Part shown: in pieces, positions 8,298 to 16,635 of the stretch
How the letters are laid out: each line of letters starts with the position of its first letter
Numbering within the stretch: position 1 is the stretch's first letter
NCBI GenBank assembly: GCA_038206985.1
Contig: JBBRAH010000010.1
Location: forward strand, 16,420-80,419
Direction of reading: 5' to 3'
Length of the DNA stretch: 64,000 bases
Source: CAXMST01 sp038206985
GTDB lineage: Bacteria; Actinomycetota; Thermoleophilia; Solirubrobacterales; 70-9
Notes under the pieces: model-generated
The model's input: the letters and a program-made list of their open reading frames with translations, nothing else
Told to the model about the DNA's origin: nothing
Database searches by the model: none
Translations under genes and position numbers: made by a program

Positions 8298-8693
8298 ATG
8301 GAAGAACGCGAACAACGCCTCTGGCACCGGATCGAGGGCTCCCGGGCCGAGTACGGCGTCCCGAAGGCCGTCTGCTCGGCGATCAGCCCTTTCCCGTTCT
8401 GGGCCGTGATCACCGCGATGGTGATCTTCATTCCGCTCGCACTGATCCTCTCGTTCTTCGTCAAGCGGCACGCGATCCTGATCCAGGGAGGCGAGCTGGT
8501 CGTCCTCGACCTGAGCTTCTGGAAGTTCGCCGTCACCGCCGAGCGTCAGCACGGAGCTGTGGGCTCCACAGCCATCACTGTGGACGGGAGCAAGCTGGTG
8601 ATCGAGGGGCAGGCGTACCACCTCGAGCCCGGTTGGCGGGAGTCCGCTGAGAAGCTGATCGCCGCCAACGACCGCGGGGCTCCGACCGGATGA
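8298..8693 (+). CDS. Small single-pass membrane protein of unknown function
   Basis: Protein of 131 aa from ATG 8298. An N-terminal charged segment (EEREQRLWHRIEGSR) is followed by one long hydrophobic helix, AVITAMVIFIPLALILSFF, and then a soluble domain with short strands (LVIEGQAYHLEPGWR). I recognise no family. Its stop overlaps the ATG of the following oxidoreductase (ATGA), so the two are probably co-translated. A start at 8277 is possible but adds only MLRRSRA without a better ribosome binding site. Confidence 0.6.
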   Translation: MEEREQRLWHRIEGSRAEYGVPKAVCSAISPFPFWAVITAMVIFIPLALILSFFVKRHAILIQGGELVVLDLSFWKFAVTAERQHGAVGSTAITVDGSKLVIEGQAYHLEPGWRESAEKLIAANDRGAPTG

Positions 8694-9715
8694 GCTCGGC
8701 AGGTGATTCAAGCCCACTGCGGGTGGGGATCATCGGTTGCGGCTTCGTCGCCCGCGAGCACCACGTCGAGGCGATCGCTGCGGCCGGGGGCAGCGTCGTG
8801 GCCACGTGCGATCCAGATCTCAGCGCCGCGCGAGCCGTCGCCGCATCCGCGGGGAACGTGCCCGCCTACGGATCGGCCGCCGAGCTGCTCGCAGACGAGC
8901 GGGTCGCCGTGGTCGTGGTCTGCACCCCGCCGTTGACGCACGCTGCCCTGGCGGTGGAGGCGCTCGAAGCCGGCCGGCACGTGCTCGTTGAGAAGCCGGC
9001 TGCGCTCAGCAAGTCGGACTGCGAGGCGATGATCGCTGCCCGTGACCGCAGCGGCAAGAATGCCGCCGTGGCCTTCAACCTCCGGCACCACCCGCTCATC
9101 GCCGAGGCACGGGATCGTCTTCTGGCCGGCGAGATCGGCCCGCTCCGCACCATGGTCAACACATGGGTCGGGCCCTGCCACCGAAGCGGCGGCTGGGCCG
9201 CGGAGCAGGGCAGCGGAGCGGACCTGCTCCATGATCGGGGCGCCCACTGCTGTGACCTCGCCCATTTCCTCGCAGGAGCCGGGGCCGAGCGGCTCGACGC
9301 CTCGGGCTCGCCCGACGGCCCTGTGACGATCGGGGCCTACGGGCGGGAGGGCGTGACCGCGTCGCTGGTGCTGGCCGAGGCGCCGGCGTCGGCGAACGAG
9401 ATCATCCTGGTCGGGGAGGAAGGCCTGCTGCGACTCGACCTCTACGCCTTCGATAGCCTGCGATCGCTGCCCAGTGGGCATATCTCCGGCGCCCTGCGCC
9501 CGCGCCTGACCCGCACACTGCGCGCCCCGGCCTCACTTCCTGCCGCCGCCCGTATGGCCCGACTCGGTGGGGTGTTCCGGGCCGGCTACCAGCGCGAATG
9601 GGAGGCGTTTGCCGAGCTGATCTCCGGCCGTCAGCCGAAGGGGCTCGCCACGCTCGAGGACGGGCTCACGAACACCGTGATGCTCAACGCCGCCGCCGCC
9701 GCACTCAACGCCTAA
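8690..9715 (+). CDS. Gfo/Idh/MocA family NAD(P)-dependent oxidoreductase
   Basis: Protein of 341 aa with an N-terminal Rossmann fold, VGIIGCGFVAREHHVEAI, whose glycines are at 13, 16 and 18, and the family's EKP motif at 101-103. The C-terminal domain contains LLHDRGAHCCDLAHFLAG, the region holding the catalytic histidines in this family. Members oxidise or reduce sugars, sugar nucleotides or inositols. With a glycosyltransferase-like protein upstream and a GT4 enzyme converging from downstream, a role in nucleotide-sugar modification is likely, but the substrate is not determinable. Its 3' end overlaps the GT4 gene by 11 bp. Confidence 0.85.
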   Translation: MSSAGDSSPLRVGIIGCGFVAREHHVEAIAAAGGSVVATCDPDLSAARAVAASAGNVPAYGSAAELLADERVAVVVVCTPPLTHAALAVEALEAGRHVLVEKPAALSKSDCEAMIAARDRSGKNAAVAFNLRHHPLIAEARDRLLAGEIGPLRTMVNTWVGPCHRSGGWAAEQGSGADLLHDRGAHCCDLAHFLAGAGAERLDASGSPDGPVTIGAYGREGVTASLVLAEAPASANEIILVGEEGLLRLDLYAFDSLRSLPSGHISGALRPRLTRTLRAPASLPAAARMARLGGVFRAGYQREWEAFAELISGRQPKGLATLEDGLTNTVMLNAAAAALNA

Positions 9716-10952
9716 AGGGCCGGGGCCGGGGAAGGGACCGGGGGAAATTATTGCCTGGGGCAGCCGCGGCCAGCCGCTCTCCGGTGCGTGCTGCTGCTTC
9801 CGCCCAGGAGTATCTGGCGCTCGGCCCGGGCCGGGGGACTGCGAGCGCAACCGACAACGCCGCTGCCAGCGCGCCCACATCCCCGACCGGGAAGAGCTTC
9901 GCGCCGGGCCCCGCGGTCTCACGGTGGGGCGGAATGTCGCTGAGCACCGCCCTGGCTCCGCAGGCGGCCGCCTCGAGTGCGCTTAGGCCGAGGCCCTCGA
10001 AACGGGAGGCAGAGACGAGTGCCTCGCAGTCGCTGTAGAGCGCGGCGAGCGTTCCGTCGCTCACATGGCCGGGCGCGTGAAGTCGCTCTTTGAGGCCGAG
10101 TCTGCGGGCCCTGGCGAGCACTTCGGGCGCGGTCGAGCCATAGGACCCCCGGTGCGCGCCGACGAGGACCACGTCGAGACCGGCGAGCATTCCCCCCATT
10201 TGATCGAGCAGGGGCAGCGCCTCCAGCACGAGGCCGGGGTCCTTGTGCCGGTTGAGGCCCGAGGACACGAGCACGAAGCGGGCCCCCTCCCCCAGGCCCG
10301 CCAGATTCCGGGCCTGCTCGATCTCCGCCGGGGAGCGCGGCCGGAAGGCCCGGTCGACTGCAACCGGGAGAAGTCCGAGGGGGATCGTCGGCGGAACGGA
10401 GGCGGCGAGCTGCGTCCTGCTCGCCTCGGAGACGGCGAGAACGCTTGCGGCAGAACGCAGCGCCAGGGACTGCTTGGCAGCCGCGAGCAGGCGGTCTCGG
10501 CGGCTCGGATAGAAGAGCGCGGCCTGCCCGCCGGGCGGCTTTACGTCGTGGAAGACCACCAGCTGCCGGACGCCGGGGGTCGGAAACCAACCGACCGCTG
10601 AAGGCTGCAGCAGGGCGACGGGCCGCGCACGGAGCGCCTTCAGGCCGCAGCGCAACAGGACCCCGACCGGGCGCCTGCCTCCGGCGGCGAGATCCGTCCC
10701 GGGCTGCTCCTCGCGACCAAGGGGGAGGAGCGTCGCCCTTCCACCGAGGGAGGCATCGATCGCTGCTGCATCGTCTGCATGGCAGAGCACGGCGAGCCCG
10801 CCGGCGGGGCCAGGGGCCAGGGGCTCGCCCAGAGAGGCGGCCAGCTCCGGCAGGAGACCCCGCAGAAAGCGGCCCTCCCCACGGGGGTTGGCCCATCCCG
10901 TGGCGTCGACCGCAAAGGTCGCAACCGCGCCACGCGGGCGGACCTCACTCAC
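9705..10952 (-). CDS. Family 4 glycosyltransferase (GT-B fold)
   Basis: Protein of 415 aa from GTG 10952. The C-terminal half is diagnostic: RFVLVSSGLNRHKDPGLVLEAL, DVVLVGAHRG, HAPGHVSDGTLAALYSDCEALVSASRFEGLGLSALEAAACGARAVLSDIPPHRE. This includes the E-x7-E donor-binding motif (EGLGLSALE). The N-terminal acceptor domain is proline- and alanine-rich. Retaining GT4 enzymes of this kind act in cell-surface polysaccharide or glycolipid synthesis. Its start lies inside the end of the ornithine-cyclodeaminase-family gene (8-bp overlap), so the two form a translationally coupled minus-strand pair. Confidence 0.88.
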   Translation of the reverse strand: MSEVRPRGAVATFAVDATGWANPRGEGRFLRGLLPELAASLGEPLAPGPAGGLAVLCHADDAAAIDASLGGRATLLPLGREEQPGTDLAAGGRRPVGVLLRCGLKALRARPVALLQPSAVGWFPTPGVRQLVVFHDVKPPGGQAALFYPSRRDRLLAAAKQSLALRSAASVLAVSEASRTQLAASVPPTIPLGLLPVAVDRAFRPRSPAEIEQARNLAGLGEGARFVLVSSGLNRHKDPGLVLEALPLLDQMGGMLAGLDVVLVGAHRGSYGSTAPEVLARARRLGLKERLHAPGHVSDGTLAALYSDCEALVSASRFEGLGLSALEAAACGARAVLSDIPPHRETAGPGAKLFPVGDVGALAAALSVALAVPRPGPSARYSWAEAAARTGERLAAAAPGNNFPRSLPRPRPFRR

Positions 10953-11892
10953 CTCCGAGCTCTACGGCCGGTGCCGTTCCTGCCGCTAGAGCCTCCTCGT
11001 AGGCCGCGATCGCGATCGCCAGGTCCTGCGTCGCCAGCCCGGTTGAATCGAAGAGTGTGATCGAGTCGGCGCCGGCGCGTCCCAGGTGCTCACCGCAGAG
11101 CACGGCGCCCAACTCGGTCACGGCCGCACGATCCAGCTCCCCGCGTCTCGACGGGCCGGCCAGCTCACCCCCCACGGATGCTTGCGCCCACTCGTCGCAG
11201 AAGACCTCGCACCGTCCCAGCTCGGTCGGATCGACCTCGGCCTTGCCCTTCGCGTCGGCACCGAGGACCGCGTAGTGCGAGCCCGACTCCATCCGACCCG
11301 CGCCGATCACCGGGTGCTCGCCCGGCGTCACGGTCACGACGACATCACATTCGAGAGCAGCCGAGACACCGGCGACCCGCCAGCCGAGCTCCTCGGCAAG
11401 GTCCGCGGCCGCAGCCTCCCGGATATCGGCACACAGCCCGGGCCCGTAGCCGACAGCGTTGAGGCAGCGCGCCGCCCACGCACCGTTGACACCGCAGCCG
11501 ACGATCCCGACGCTGGAGGCGGAGGGGCGCGCCAGGGCCTGGGCCGAGACCGCGGCAGCCGCACCGGTGCGCAGCGAGGTCACCGTCGCGCAGTCGAGGA
11601 TCGCGAGCAGCGCTCCCGTCTCGGCGCTGGAAAGCAGCAGCGCCCCGGCAACAACCGGCAGGCCGCGCTCGGGGTTACCCGGAAACGAAGTGACCCACTT
11701 CAGGGAGGCGTAGCCGGAACCGCGGGCCGGCATCGCCCGGAAGTCGCCCCCGGGCGGAGCACTCACGTAGACCTTGGCCGGCATCTCCCACTCGCCACGG
11801 TGGTGGCGCTCGAACGACTCGCGCGTCAGCTCGACCGCCCGGGCCGGGGAGACCGCACCGAGAATCGCTTCGCTGTCGAGGACGAGCGCCAC
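10945..11892 (-). CDS. Ornithine cyclodeaminase / mu-crystallin family protein
   Basis: Protein of 315 aa from GTG 11892. It has the family's N-terminal substrate region (ASLKWVTSFPGNPERGLP), the TSLRTGAAAAVSAQALARP segment and the Rossmann loop VGIVGCGVNGAWAARCLN. Family members include ornithine cyclodeaminase, alanine dehydrogenase and enzymes making unusual amino acids. It is coupled to the GT4 gene, which suggests production of an amino or imino acid used in a glycoconjugate or small metabolite, though housekeeping amino acid metabolism is equally possible. A TATCAA hexamer 7 nt before the GTG would give a leaderless transcript. Confidence 0.85.
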   Translation of the reverse strand: MALVLDSEAILGAVSPARAVELTRESFERHHRGEWEMPAKVYVSAPPGGDFRAMPARGSGYASLKWVTSFPGNPERGLPVVAGALLLSSAETGALLAILDCATVTSLRTGAAAAVSAQALARPSASSVGIVGCGVNGAWAARCLNAVGYGPGLCADIREAAAADLAEELGWRVAGVSAALECDVVVTVTPGEHPVIGAGRMESGSHYAVLGADAKGKAEVDPTELGRCEVFCDEWAQASVGGELAGPSRRGELDRAAVTELGAVLCGEHLGRAGADSITLFDSTGLATQDLAIAIAAYEEALAAGTAPAVELGGE

Positions 11893-11924
11893 CCCCGGAT
11901 TGATACTCCCCCGAGCGCCTCGAG

Positions 11925-12200
11925 GTGCGTAACCTTGCGGCCGTGAGCAGCAACGGCAACCGCAAGCCCCCGCGCCCGCAGATCGAGATGCTCGCTTCCG
12001 CCGAGCCGGCCGAAGCCGCTGCCGTGATCGCAGCGGTCGAGCAGTTCATCGCCGAGACGGCGCCCGCTCCCCAGTCGAGCCCGGCCGTGAATCCCTGGCA
12101 GCGCGCCGCCCTGCTCGAGGGGGTGAGGGCCAAGGAGGCCTTCGCCTCACCCTGGGGCGAAGAGCGCACCTGGGGCGCGCGCCACTCCCACAAGCACTGA
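11925..12200 (+). CDS. Small protein, possible acyl-CoA carboxylase epsilon subunit
   Basis: Protein of 91 aa from GTG 11925, or 85 aa from GTG 11943. The sequence SAEPAEAAAVIAAVEQFIAE followed by NPWQRAALLEGVRAKE and a Trp near the C-terminus resembles actinobacterial carboxylase epsilon subunits, which pair an alanine-rich helix with a conserved Trp-containing C-terminus. Similarity is weak at this length. The stop overlaps the start of the Ser/Thr kinase gene by one base (TGATG). An acyl-CoA carboxylase beta subunit is present in the window, but not adjacent. Confidence 0.5.
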   Translation: MRNLAAVSSNGNRKPPRPQIEMLASAEPAEAAAVIAAVEQFIAETAPAPQSSPAVNPWQRAALLEGVRAKEAFASPWGEERTWGARHSHKH

Positions 12201-13324
12201 TGGCCGAAGGCGTCGCGGACGGGCGCTACCGGCTCGAGGAGGTGATCGGCACCGGCGGCATGGCGACCGTCTGGCGGGCCCGGGACACCCAGCTCGAGCG
12301 GCAGGTCGCGGTCAAGCAGATCTCGGACACCCTAAGCCACGACGAGGACTTCATGGCCCGCTTCCGGCGCGAGGCGATGATTGCCTCCTCGCTGCAGCAT
12401 CCGAATCTGGTCCGGATCTTCGACTTCGATCCCGATGCCGAGCGCCCGTTCATCGTGATGGAGCTGATCGAGGGCCCGACGCTCGCCGAGTTGCTCGCCG
12501 AAGAGGCCCCGCTCGATCCCGCCGCGCTCGCCGAACAGTTGCTGGCGGCGCTGGATCACATCCACTCCGCCGGAATCGTGCACAGGGATGTGAAGCCCGC
12601 CAACATCCTCGCCGACGGCTCCGGCGTCTTCCGGCTGACCGACTTCGGCATTGCCCGCGCGGCCGATGCGACCCGCTACACGGCGACGGGTCAGGTGATC
12701 GGCACCCTGCGCTATATGGCCCCCGAGATCCAGGCGGGTGAGCCCGCGAGCCCGGCCTCGGATCTCTATGCGGCCGGCATCGTCCTGGGCGAGGCGGGTC
12801 TCAGCGAAGCGGCCACCGCAGCGCTTCGTGATCCGGATCCCGCCCGGCGACCGGAGTCGGCGGCCGCTGCAGCCCTGCTGGTGTTGGGCTCCGGCCAGGC
12901 GGGGGCCGGGGGCGACACCGAGCTGATGCCGACCGAGCCGCTCGAGGCCGGTGGCGCCGCACCGGTGGCTGCGGCGCCCGTCGCCGCCGGGGGCCGCCGT
13001 CGGGTCGGCGCATTGCTGGCCGTGGCGGGCGTGGCCGCCGTGCTGATCGCGGCTGTCGCGCTGTCGGGCAGCGACGACCCCGCCACCACCGGCTCGGGCC
13101 AGCAGAGGGAGAAGACCGCCTCCGAATCGACAACGACAGCGGAGCCGACCACACCGACGACCACGACCACGACCGAGACGTCGACGATCCCCCCACCCGC
13201 GCCGGCCGCCGAGAATCCCGTGGGCAAGGAGCCTCCCGGTAAGGAGGAGAAGGACGCGAAGGAACCGAAGCCACCCAAGGAGGAGAAGCCAAAGAAGGAA
13301 CCCAAGGAGGAGAAGAAGAAGTAG
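12200..13324 (+). CDS. Membrane-anchored Ser/Thr protein kinase with a shortened C-lobe
   Basis: PknB-type kinase of 374 aa. Visible motifs are the glycine loop GTGGMATVW (17-25), Lys39 in VAVKQ, Glu58, catalytic HRDVKPAN (128-135), DFG (148-150) and APE (174-176). After SDLYAAGIVLGE the sequence passes directly to the DPARRPESA motif at about 214-221, only about 43 residues after APE, so about 45-50 residues normally forming helices F to H are missing. A transmembrane helix at about 268-288 is followed by a Thr-rich linker and an extracytoplasmic tail of Lys, Glu and Pro repeats. The catalytic core residues are intact. It begins inside the TGA of the preceding gene and is followed by dodecin. 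Confidence 0.88.
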   Translation: MAEGVADGRYRLEEVIGTGGMATVWRARDTQLERQVAVKQISDTLSHDEDFMARFRREAMIASSLQHPNLVRIFDFDPDAERPFIVMELIEGPTLAELLAEEAPLDPAALAEQLLAALDHIHSAGIVHRDVKPANILADGSGVFRLTDFGIARAADATRYTATGQVIGTLRYMAPEIQAGEPASPASDLYAAGIVLGEAGLSEAATAALRDPDPARRPESAAAAALLVLGSGQAGAGGDTELMPTEPLEAGGAAPVAAAPVAAGGRRRVGALLAVAGVAAVLIAAVALSGSDDPATTGSGQQREKTASESTTTAEPTTPTTTTTTETSTIPPPAPAAENPVGKEPPGKEEKDAKEPKPPKEEKPKKEPKEEKKK

Positions 13325-13394
13325 CTGGGGCTGTCGGCGCCTCCCTGGTCCCCCCGCGCGATAAAAGTTCCCAACCCAACCCAAGGAGTAGCTC

Positions 13395-13604
13395 GTGGCC
13401 GTAGTGAAGATCATCGAACTGGTGGGAAGCTCGAAGGAGTCGACCGACGATGCCGCCCGACAGGCGCTGAAGAGCGCCCAGGGCAAGCTCCGCAACATCC
13501 GCGCAGTTGACATCGTCAGCACGGGGCTCCGCGGCGAGAACCTCGACGAGTACCGCGCCCACGTCCGGGTCGCCTTCCTGGTCGAGAGCGCCGAAGTGGA
13601 CTGA
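13395..13604 (+). CDS. Dodecin, flavin-binding small protein
   Basis: Protein of 69 aa matching dodecin throughout: VVKIIELVGSSKESTDDAA, QALKSAQGKLRNIRAVDIV and a final strand EYRAHVRVAFLVES. Dodecins assemble into hollow dodecamers that store or buffer FMN, FAD or related flavins. The GTG at 13395 is preceded by AAGGAG at 13383-13388 with 6-nt spacing, which fixes the start. It lies 70 nt after the kinase gene and 113 nt before the flavin-independent siroheme reductase. Confidence 0.93.
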   Translation: MAVVKIIELVGSSKESTDDAARQALKSAQGKLRNIRAVDIVSTGLRGENLDEYRAHVRVAFLVESAEVD

Positions 13605-13618
13605 TCTATATGTATTCA

Positions 13619-13642
13619 CCCTAATCCCAGTCAGGATTAGGG
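13619..13642 (+). promoter_or_regulatory. Perfect 9-bp inverted repeat upstream of the sulfite reductase gene
   Basis: Arms CCCTAATCC (13619-13627) and GGATTAGGG (13634-13642) enclose the loop CAGTCA. The hairpin is followed by ACTTTGAT rather than a clean T-run. It could therefore end dodecin transcription or act as a protein-binding operator for the sulfite reductase operon. A second, smaller hairpin (CCCGG with CCGGG) lies about 20 nt further on. Confidence 0.55.
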
Positions 13643-13717
13643 ACTTTGATACCGTCCCGGTGAACTTCCGGGGCTGAAGCGCCCTGCCCGTCCAGCTATC
13701 AGGGAGAGAACTCCGCG

Positions 13718-15613
13718 ATGGAACCGACCGCCGCCCCCCGCAAAGCCGTTGAGCCGAAGGCCAAGGGCACCGAGGCCGACCTCGATCAGGACCTGCTCAA
13801 GAGGCAGGAGGGCAAGGGCAAGCTCGGCTCCAGGGACAACCCGGAGTCCTACGAGAACATCCCCGGGCACATCATCCCGATCCTCAGCAATGAGTTCGAG
13901 GACTTCGACTTCGAGTCCGACAAGTTCCTCGACGGCGACACGCCCGAGAACCAGTTCATCGGCTTCCGACTCAAGCAGGGCGTCTATGGACAGCGCCAGC
14001 CCAACGTGCAGATGGTGCGCGTGAAGCTGCCGCTCGGCGGCGTCACGCCCGATCAGATGGACTCCTTCGCCGAGGTCGTCGAGCGCTGGGCCCCGCTCAA
14101 CAAGGGTCACATCACGACGCGGCAGAACATCCAGATCCACCACGTGCCGCTCAGCGACATGAAGGAACTGATCAAGGTGATCAGCGCCACCGGCCTCTCC
14201 AGCCGCGAGGGCTGCGGCAACACGGTCCGAAACGTCACCGGCGATCCCTGGGCCGGCGTCAGCGAGAACGAGGTCTTCGACCCGACCAACCTCGCGGTCG
14301 CATACGTGCGCTATTTCGTGCGCCACCCGACCACGCAGCTGATGCCGCGCAAGATCAAGACCGCCTTCGACGGCACGCCCGGCGAGGATCGCTCGATCAC
14401 GGGCATCCACGACATCGGCTTCATCTCGCGGATCAAGGACGGCAAGCGCGGCTTCGAGGTCCGGGTCGGCGGTGGCACCTCGATCATGCCCCGCATCGCC
14501 CCCACCCTCTACGACTTCGTCGAGGCAGACAACGGCGATTTCCTCAAGGTCTCCGAGGCCGTCTTCCGGATCTTCGACCGCCAGGAGTGGCTACGCGTCA
14601 ACCGCGCCCGTGCTCGGATCAAGGTCCTCGTCGACAAGATCGGCATGGACGCCTTCCGCGAGATGGTCGACCGCGAGCTCGAGGGCGACTGGGTCTCCGA
14701 GCGCGATTTCTCGATCGAGCATCTGCTCGGCACCGACGACGAGGAGCGCCGCGCGCCCGAGGCACCGGCCAACCCCAGTTCCCCGAACGGGGATCTCGCC
14801 GAGTTCGAGCGCTTCTGCCTCGACAACGTTCTGCCGCAGCGCCAGGAGGGCTACTCGACCGTCGAGATCAAGGTCACCCGCGGCGACCTCACCCCGGAGC
14901 AGTTCCGCGGCCTCGGGCAGCTGATGCGCGACTACACCGGCGGCAACGCCAGGACCACCATCGAGCAGAACTTCGTCCTGCGCTGGGTCCGCAACGAGGC
15001 GCTCTACGATGTCTACAAGGCGCTCGGTGAGCTGGGACTCGACGATCCCGGCGCCGGCACGATCACGGACACGGTCAGCTGCCCCGGAACCGACTCCTGC
15101 AAGCTCGGCATCACCGCCTCGATGGGGCTCAACCGCGCCCTGCAGGCCAAGATCGACGAGATGCAGATCGACGATCCGCTGAGCAAGAAGATCCACCTGA
15201 AGATGAGCGGCTGCCCCAATGGCTGCGGTCAGCATCACATCGGCTCGATCGGCTTCTACGGCGCCTCGCTGAAGGTCAACGGCCACCAGATGCCCGCCTA
15301 CATCCCGCACATCGGCGGCGATGTGAGCGGCGGCAAGGTCGTCTACGGCGGCCGGCTCAAGGTGCGGTTGCCCGCCAAGCGGGTACCCGAGGCCGTCGAG
15401 CGCTGGATCCGGATGTACGAGGCCGAGCGCACCGACGACAGCGAGGACTTCCTCCGCTACGCCGAGCGCGTCGGCAACGAGCGTTTCGAGGAGGAGATCA
15501 AGAAGCTCGCGCTGCCCGCCGAGTTCAACCTCGACAACCTGCTCGACTTCATCGACTGGAGCCGCCGCGATCCCTACAAGGTCGAGCGCGGCGAGGGCGA
15601 ATGCGCGATCTGA
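13718..15613 (+). CDS. sir: Ferredoxin-dependent siroheme reductase, probably assimilatory sulfite reductase
   Basis: Protein of 631 aa with two repeated ferrite-reductase half-domains. The siroheme and [4Fe-4S] ligands are C455 and C461 (SCPGTDSCKLG) and C499 and C503 (SGCPNGCGQHH). Siroheme-phosphate-binding Arg/Lys clusters lie in HITTRQNIQIHHVP and EGCGNTVRNVTGDPWAG. The fold is shared by sulfite and nitrite reductases. The adjacent APS reductase, 22 nt downstream on the same strand, makes six-electron reduction of sulfite to sulfide the better call. Electrons probably come from ferredoxin, as no NADPH flavoprotein subunit is nearby. The ribosome binding site is the GGGAGAG upstream of ATG 13718. 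Confidence 0.88.
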   Translation: MEPTAAPRKAVEPKAKGTEADLDQDLLKRQEGKGKLGSRDNPESYENIPGHIIPILSNEFEDFDFESDKFLDGDTPENQFIGFRLKQGVYGQRQPNVQMVRVKLPLGGVTPDQMDSFAEVVERWAPLNKGHITTRQNIQIHHVPLSDMKELIKVISATGLSSREGCGNTVRNVTGDPWAGVSENEVFDPTNLAVAYVRYFVRHPTTQLMPRKIKTAFDGTPGEDRSITGIHDIGFISRIKDGKRGFEVRVGGGTSIMPRIAPTLYDFVEADNGDFLKVSEAVFRIFDRQEWLRVNRARARIKVLVDKIGMDAFREMVDRELEGDWVSERDFSIEHLLGTDDEERRAPEAPANPSSPNGDLAEFERFCLDNVLPQRQEGYSTVEIKVTRGDLTPEQFRGLGQLMRDYTGGNARTTIEQNFVLRWVRNEALYDVYKALGELGLDDPGAGTITDTVSCPGTDSCKLGITASMGLNRALQAKIDEMQIDDPLSKKIHLKMSGCPNGCGQHHIGSIGFYGASLKVNGHQMPAYIPHIGGDVSGGKVVYGGRLKVRLPAKRVPEAVERWIRMYEAERTDDSEDFLRYAERVGNERFEEEIKKLALPAEFNLDNLLDFIDWSRRDPYKVERGEGECAI

Positions 15614-15635
15614 GCCCTCGCCCATAGACACCACG

Positions 15636-16454
15636 ATGAGCGCTACCCGTGATCGAGTCGAGGGGAGAGCGCCGCAAGCCGGCGTCGCTGACCCGATCGC
15701 GGACATGAGCATCGAGCAGGTGCCCGATGTCGCTGAGCCGAAGAGGGATGCCAACGAGTTGCTCACCGCCGACGGGACGCTGATCGACCCACGCGAGGTC
15801 GCGGCCGAGCTCGAGGACCGGACGGCCGAGGAGACGATCCGCTGGGCATTGAAGACGTTCCACCCCCGACTGCGGATCGCCTGCTCGTTTCAGAAGACGA
15901 GCTCAGTGACGATCGACATCGCGCACAAGATCGACCCGAGCGCCAACTTCTTCTACCTCGACACCGACGTGCTCTTCGAAGAGACCTACGTGACCCGCGA
16001 CGCGATCGCGGCAAAGTACGGGATCGAGTTCCTGCGCTACTCCGGAATCTCCCTCCAGGAGCAGGAGGACCTCTACGGCGCCGCGCTCTGGGACCGTCAG
16101 CCCGACGCCTGCTGCGGCATCCGCAAAGTCGAGCCGATGCGCGAAGCGCTCTCGGGGATCGACTGCTGGGTCTCAGGCATCCGCCGGGAGGACTCCGAAA
16201 CGCGCGCCGGAGCCGCCAAGTTCGGCTGGGACCGCCGCTTCGGCCTCTGGAAGCTCAACCCGCTCGCCGACTGGACCGAGGCCCAGGTCTGGGACTACAT
16301 CCACGACAACGACCTTCCCTACAACCCCCTTCACGACGCCGGCTACCCCTCGATCGGCTGCACCCACTGCACCCGCCCGCCCGGAGCCGGCGGCCACCCC
16401 CGCTCGGGACGCTGGGCCGACGCCCACAAGACCGAGTGCGGCCTCCACGGCTGA
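15636..16454 (+). CDS. cysH: Assimilatory adenylyl-sulfate (APS) reductase, CysH family
   Basis: Protein of 272 aa. It has RIACSFQKTSSVTIDIA (the PP-loop-type nucleotide-binding strand), the iron-sulfur cysteines C159-C160 (CCGIRKVEP) and C242/C245 (CTHC), and the C-terminal catalytic cysteine C268 in TECGLHG. The paired CC and CxxC cluster ligands mark the APS-reducing, [4Fe-4S]-containing branch rather than the cluster-free PAPS reductase of enteric bacteria. It makes sulfite from APS using thioredoxin, and the upstream siroheme reductase would take sulfite to sulfide. The first 45 residues are poorly conserved and the exact start is moderately certain. Confidence 0.92.
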   Translation: MSATRDRVEGRAPQAGVADPIADMSIEQVPDVAEPKRDANELLTADGTLIDPREVAAELEDRTAEETIRWALKTFHPRLRIACSFQKTSSVTIDIAHKIDPSANFFYLDTDVLFEETYVTRDAIAAKYGIEFLRYSGISLQEQEDLYGAALWDRQPDACCGIRKVEPMREALSGIDCWVSGIRREDSETRAGAAKFGWDRRFGLWKLNPLADWTEAQVWDYIHDNDLPYNPLHDAGYPSIGCTHCTRPPGAGGHPRSGRWADAHKTECGLHG

Positions 16455-16494
16455 GGGCCGCGGGCCAAGCCGCAGACCCGGGCCACCCGCAATC

Positions 16495-16556
16495 AGTGGT
16501 GCTTTTGGGCGTAAGCGTGGGTTCCTGCCACAGACCACACCACGAAAAGCACCACT
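16495..16556. repeat. 12-bp perfect inverted repeat after cysH
   Basis: Arms AGTGGTGCTTTT (16495-16506) and AAAAGCACCACT (16545-16556) enclose a 38-nt centre. The element starts 40 nt after the cysH stop. The long loop is atypical for an intrinsic terminator. Possibilities are a remnant of a small mobile element or a structured 3' UTR. The rest of the 181-nt gap to the DUF4160 gene shows no gene. Confidence 0.55.
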
Positions 16557-16635
16557 CCCCCACGCACGAGTGCCAATCCTGAAGGGAACACTGATTTGGC
16601 CTTGACGGGGTGAATCTGAGAGCCAAGATGGCCGC

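Noticed and set aside
13718..15613. Assimilatory nitrite reductase instead of sulfite reductase
   Set aside because: The protein family covers both, but no nitrate-assimilation gene is nearby and the APS reductase gene is 22 nt downstream.
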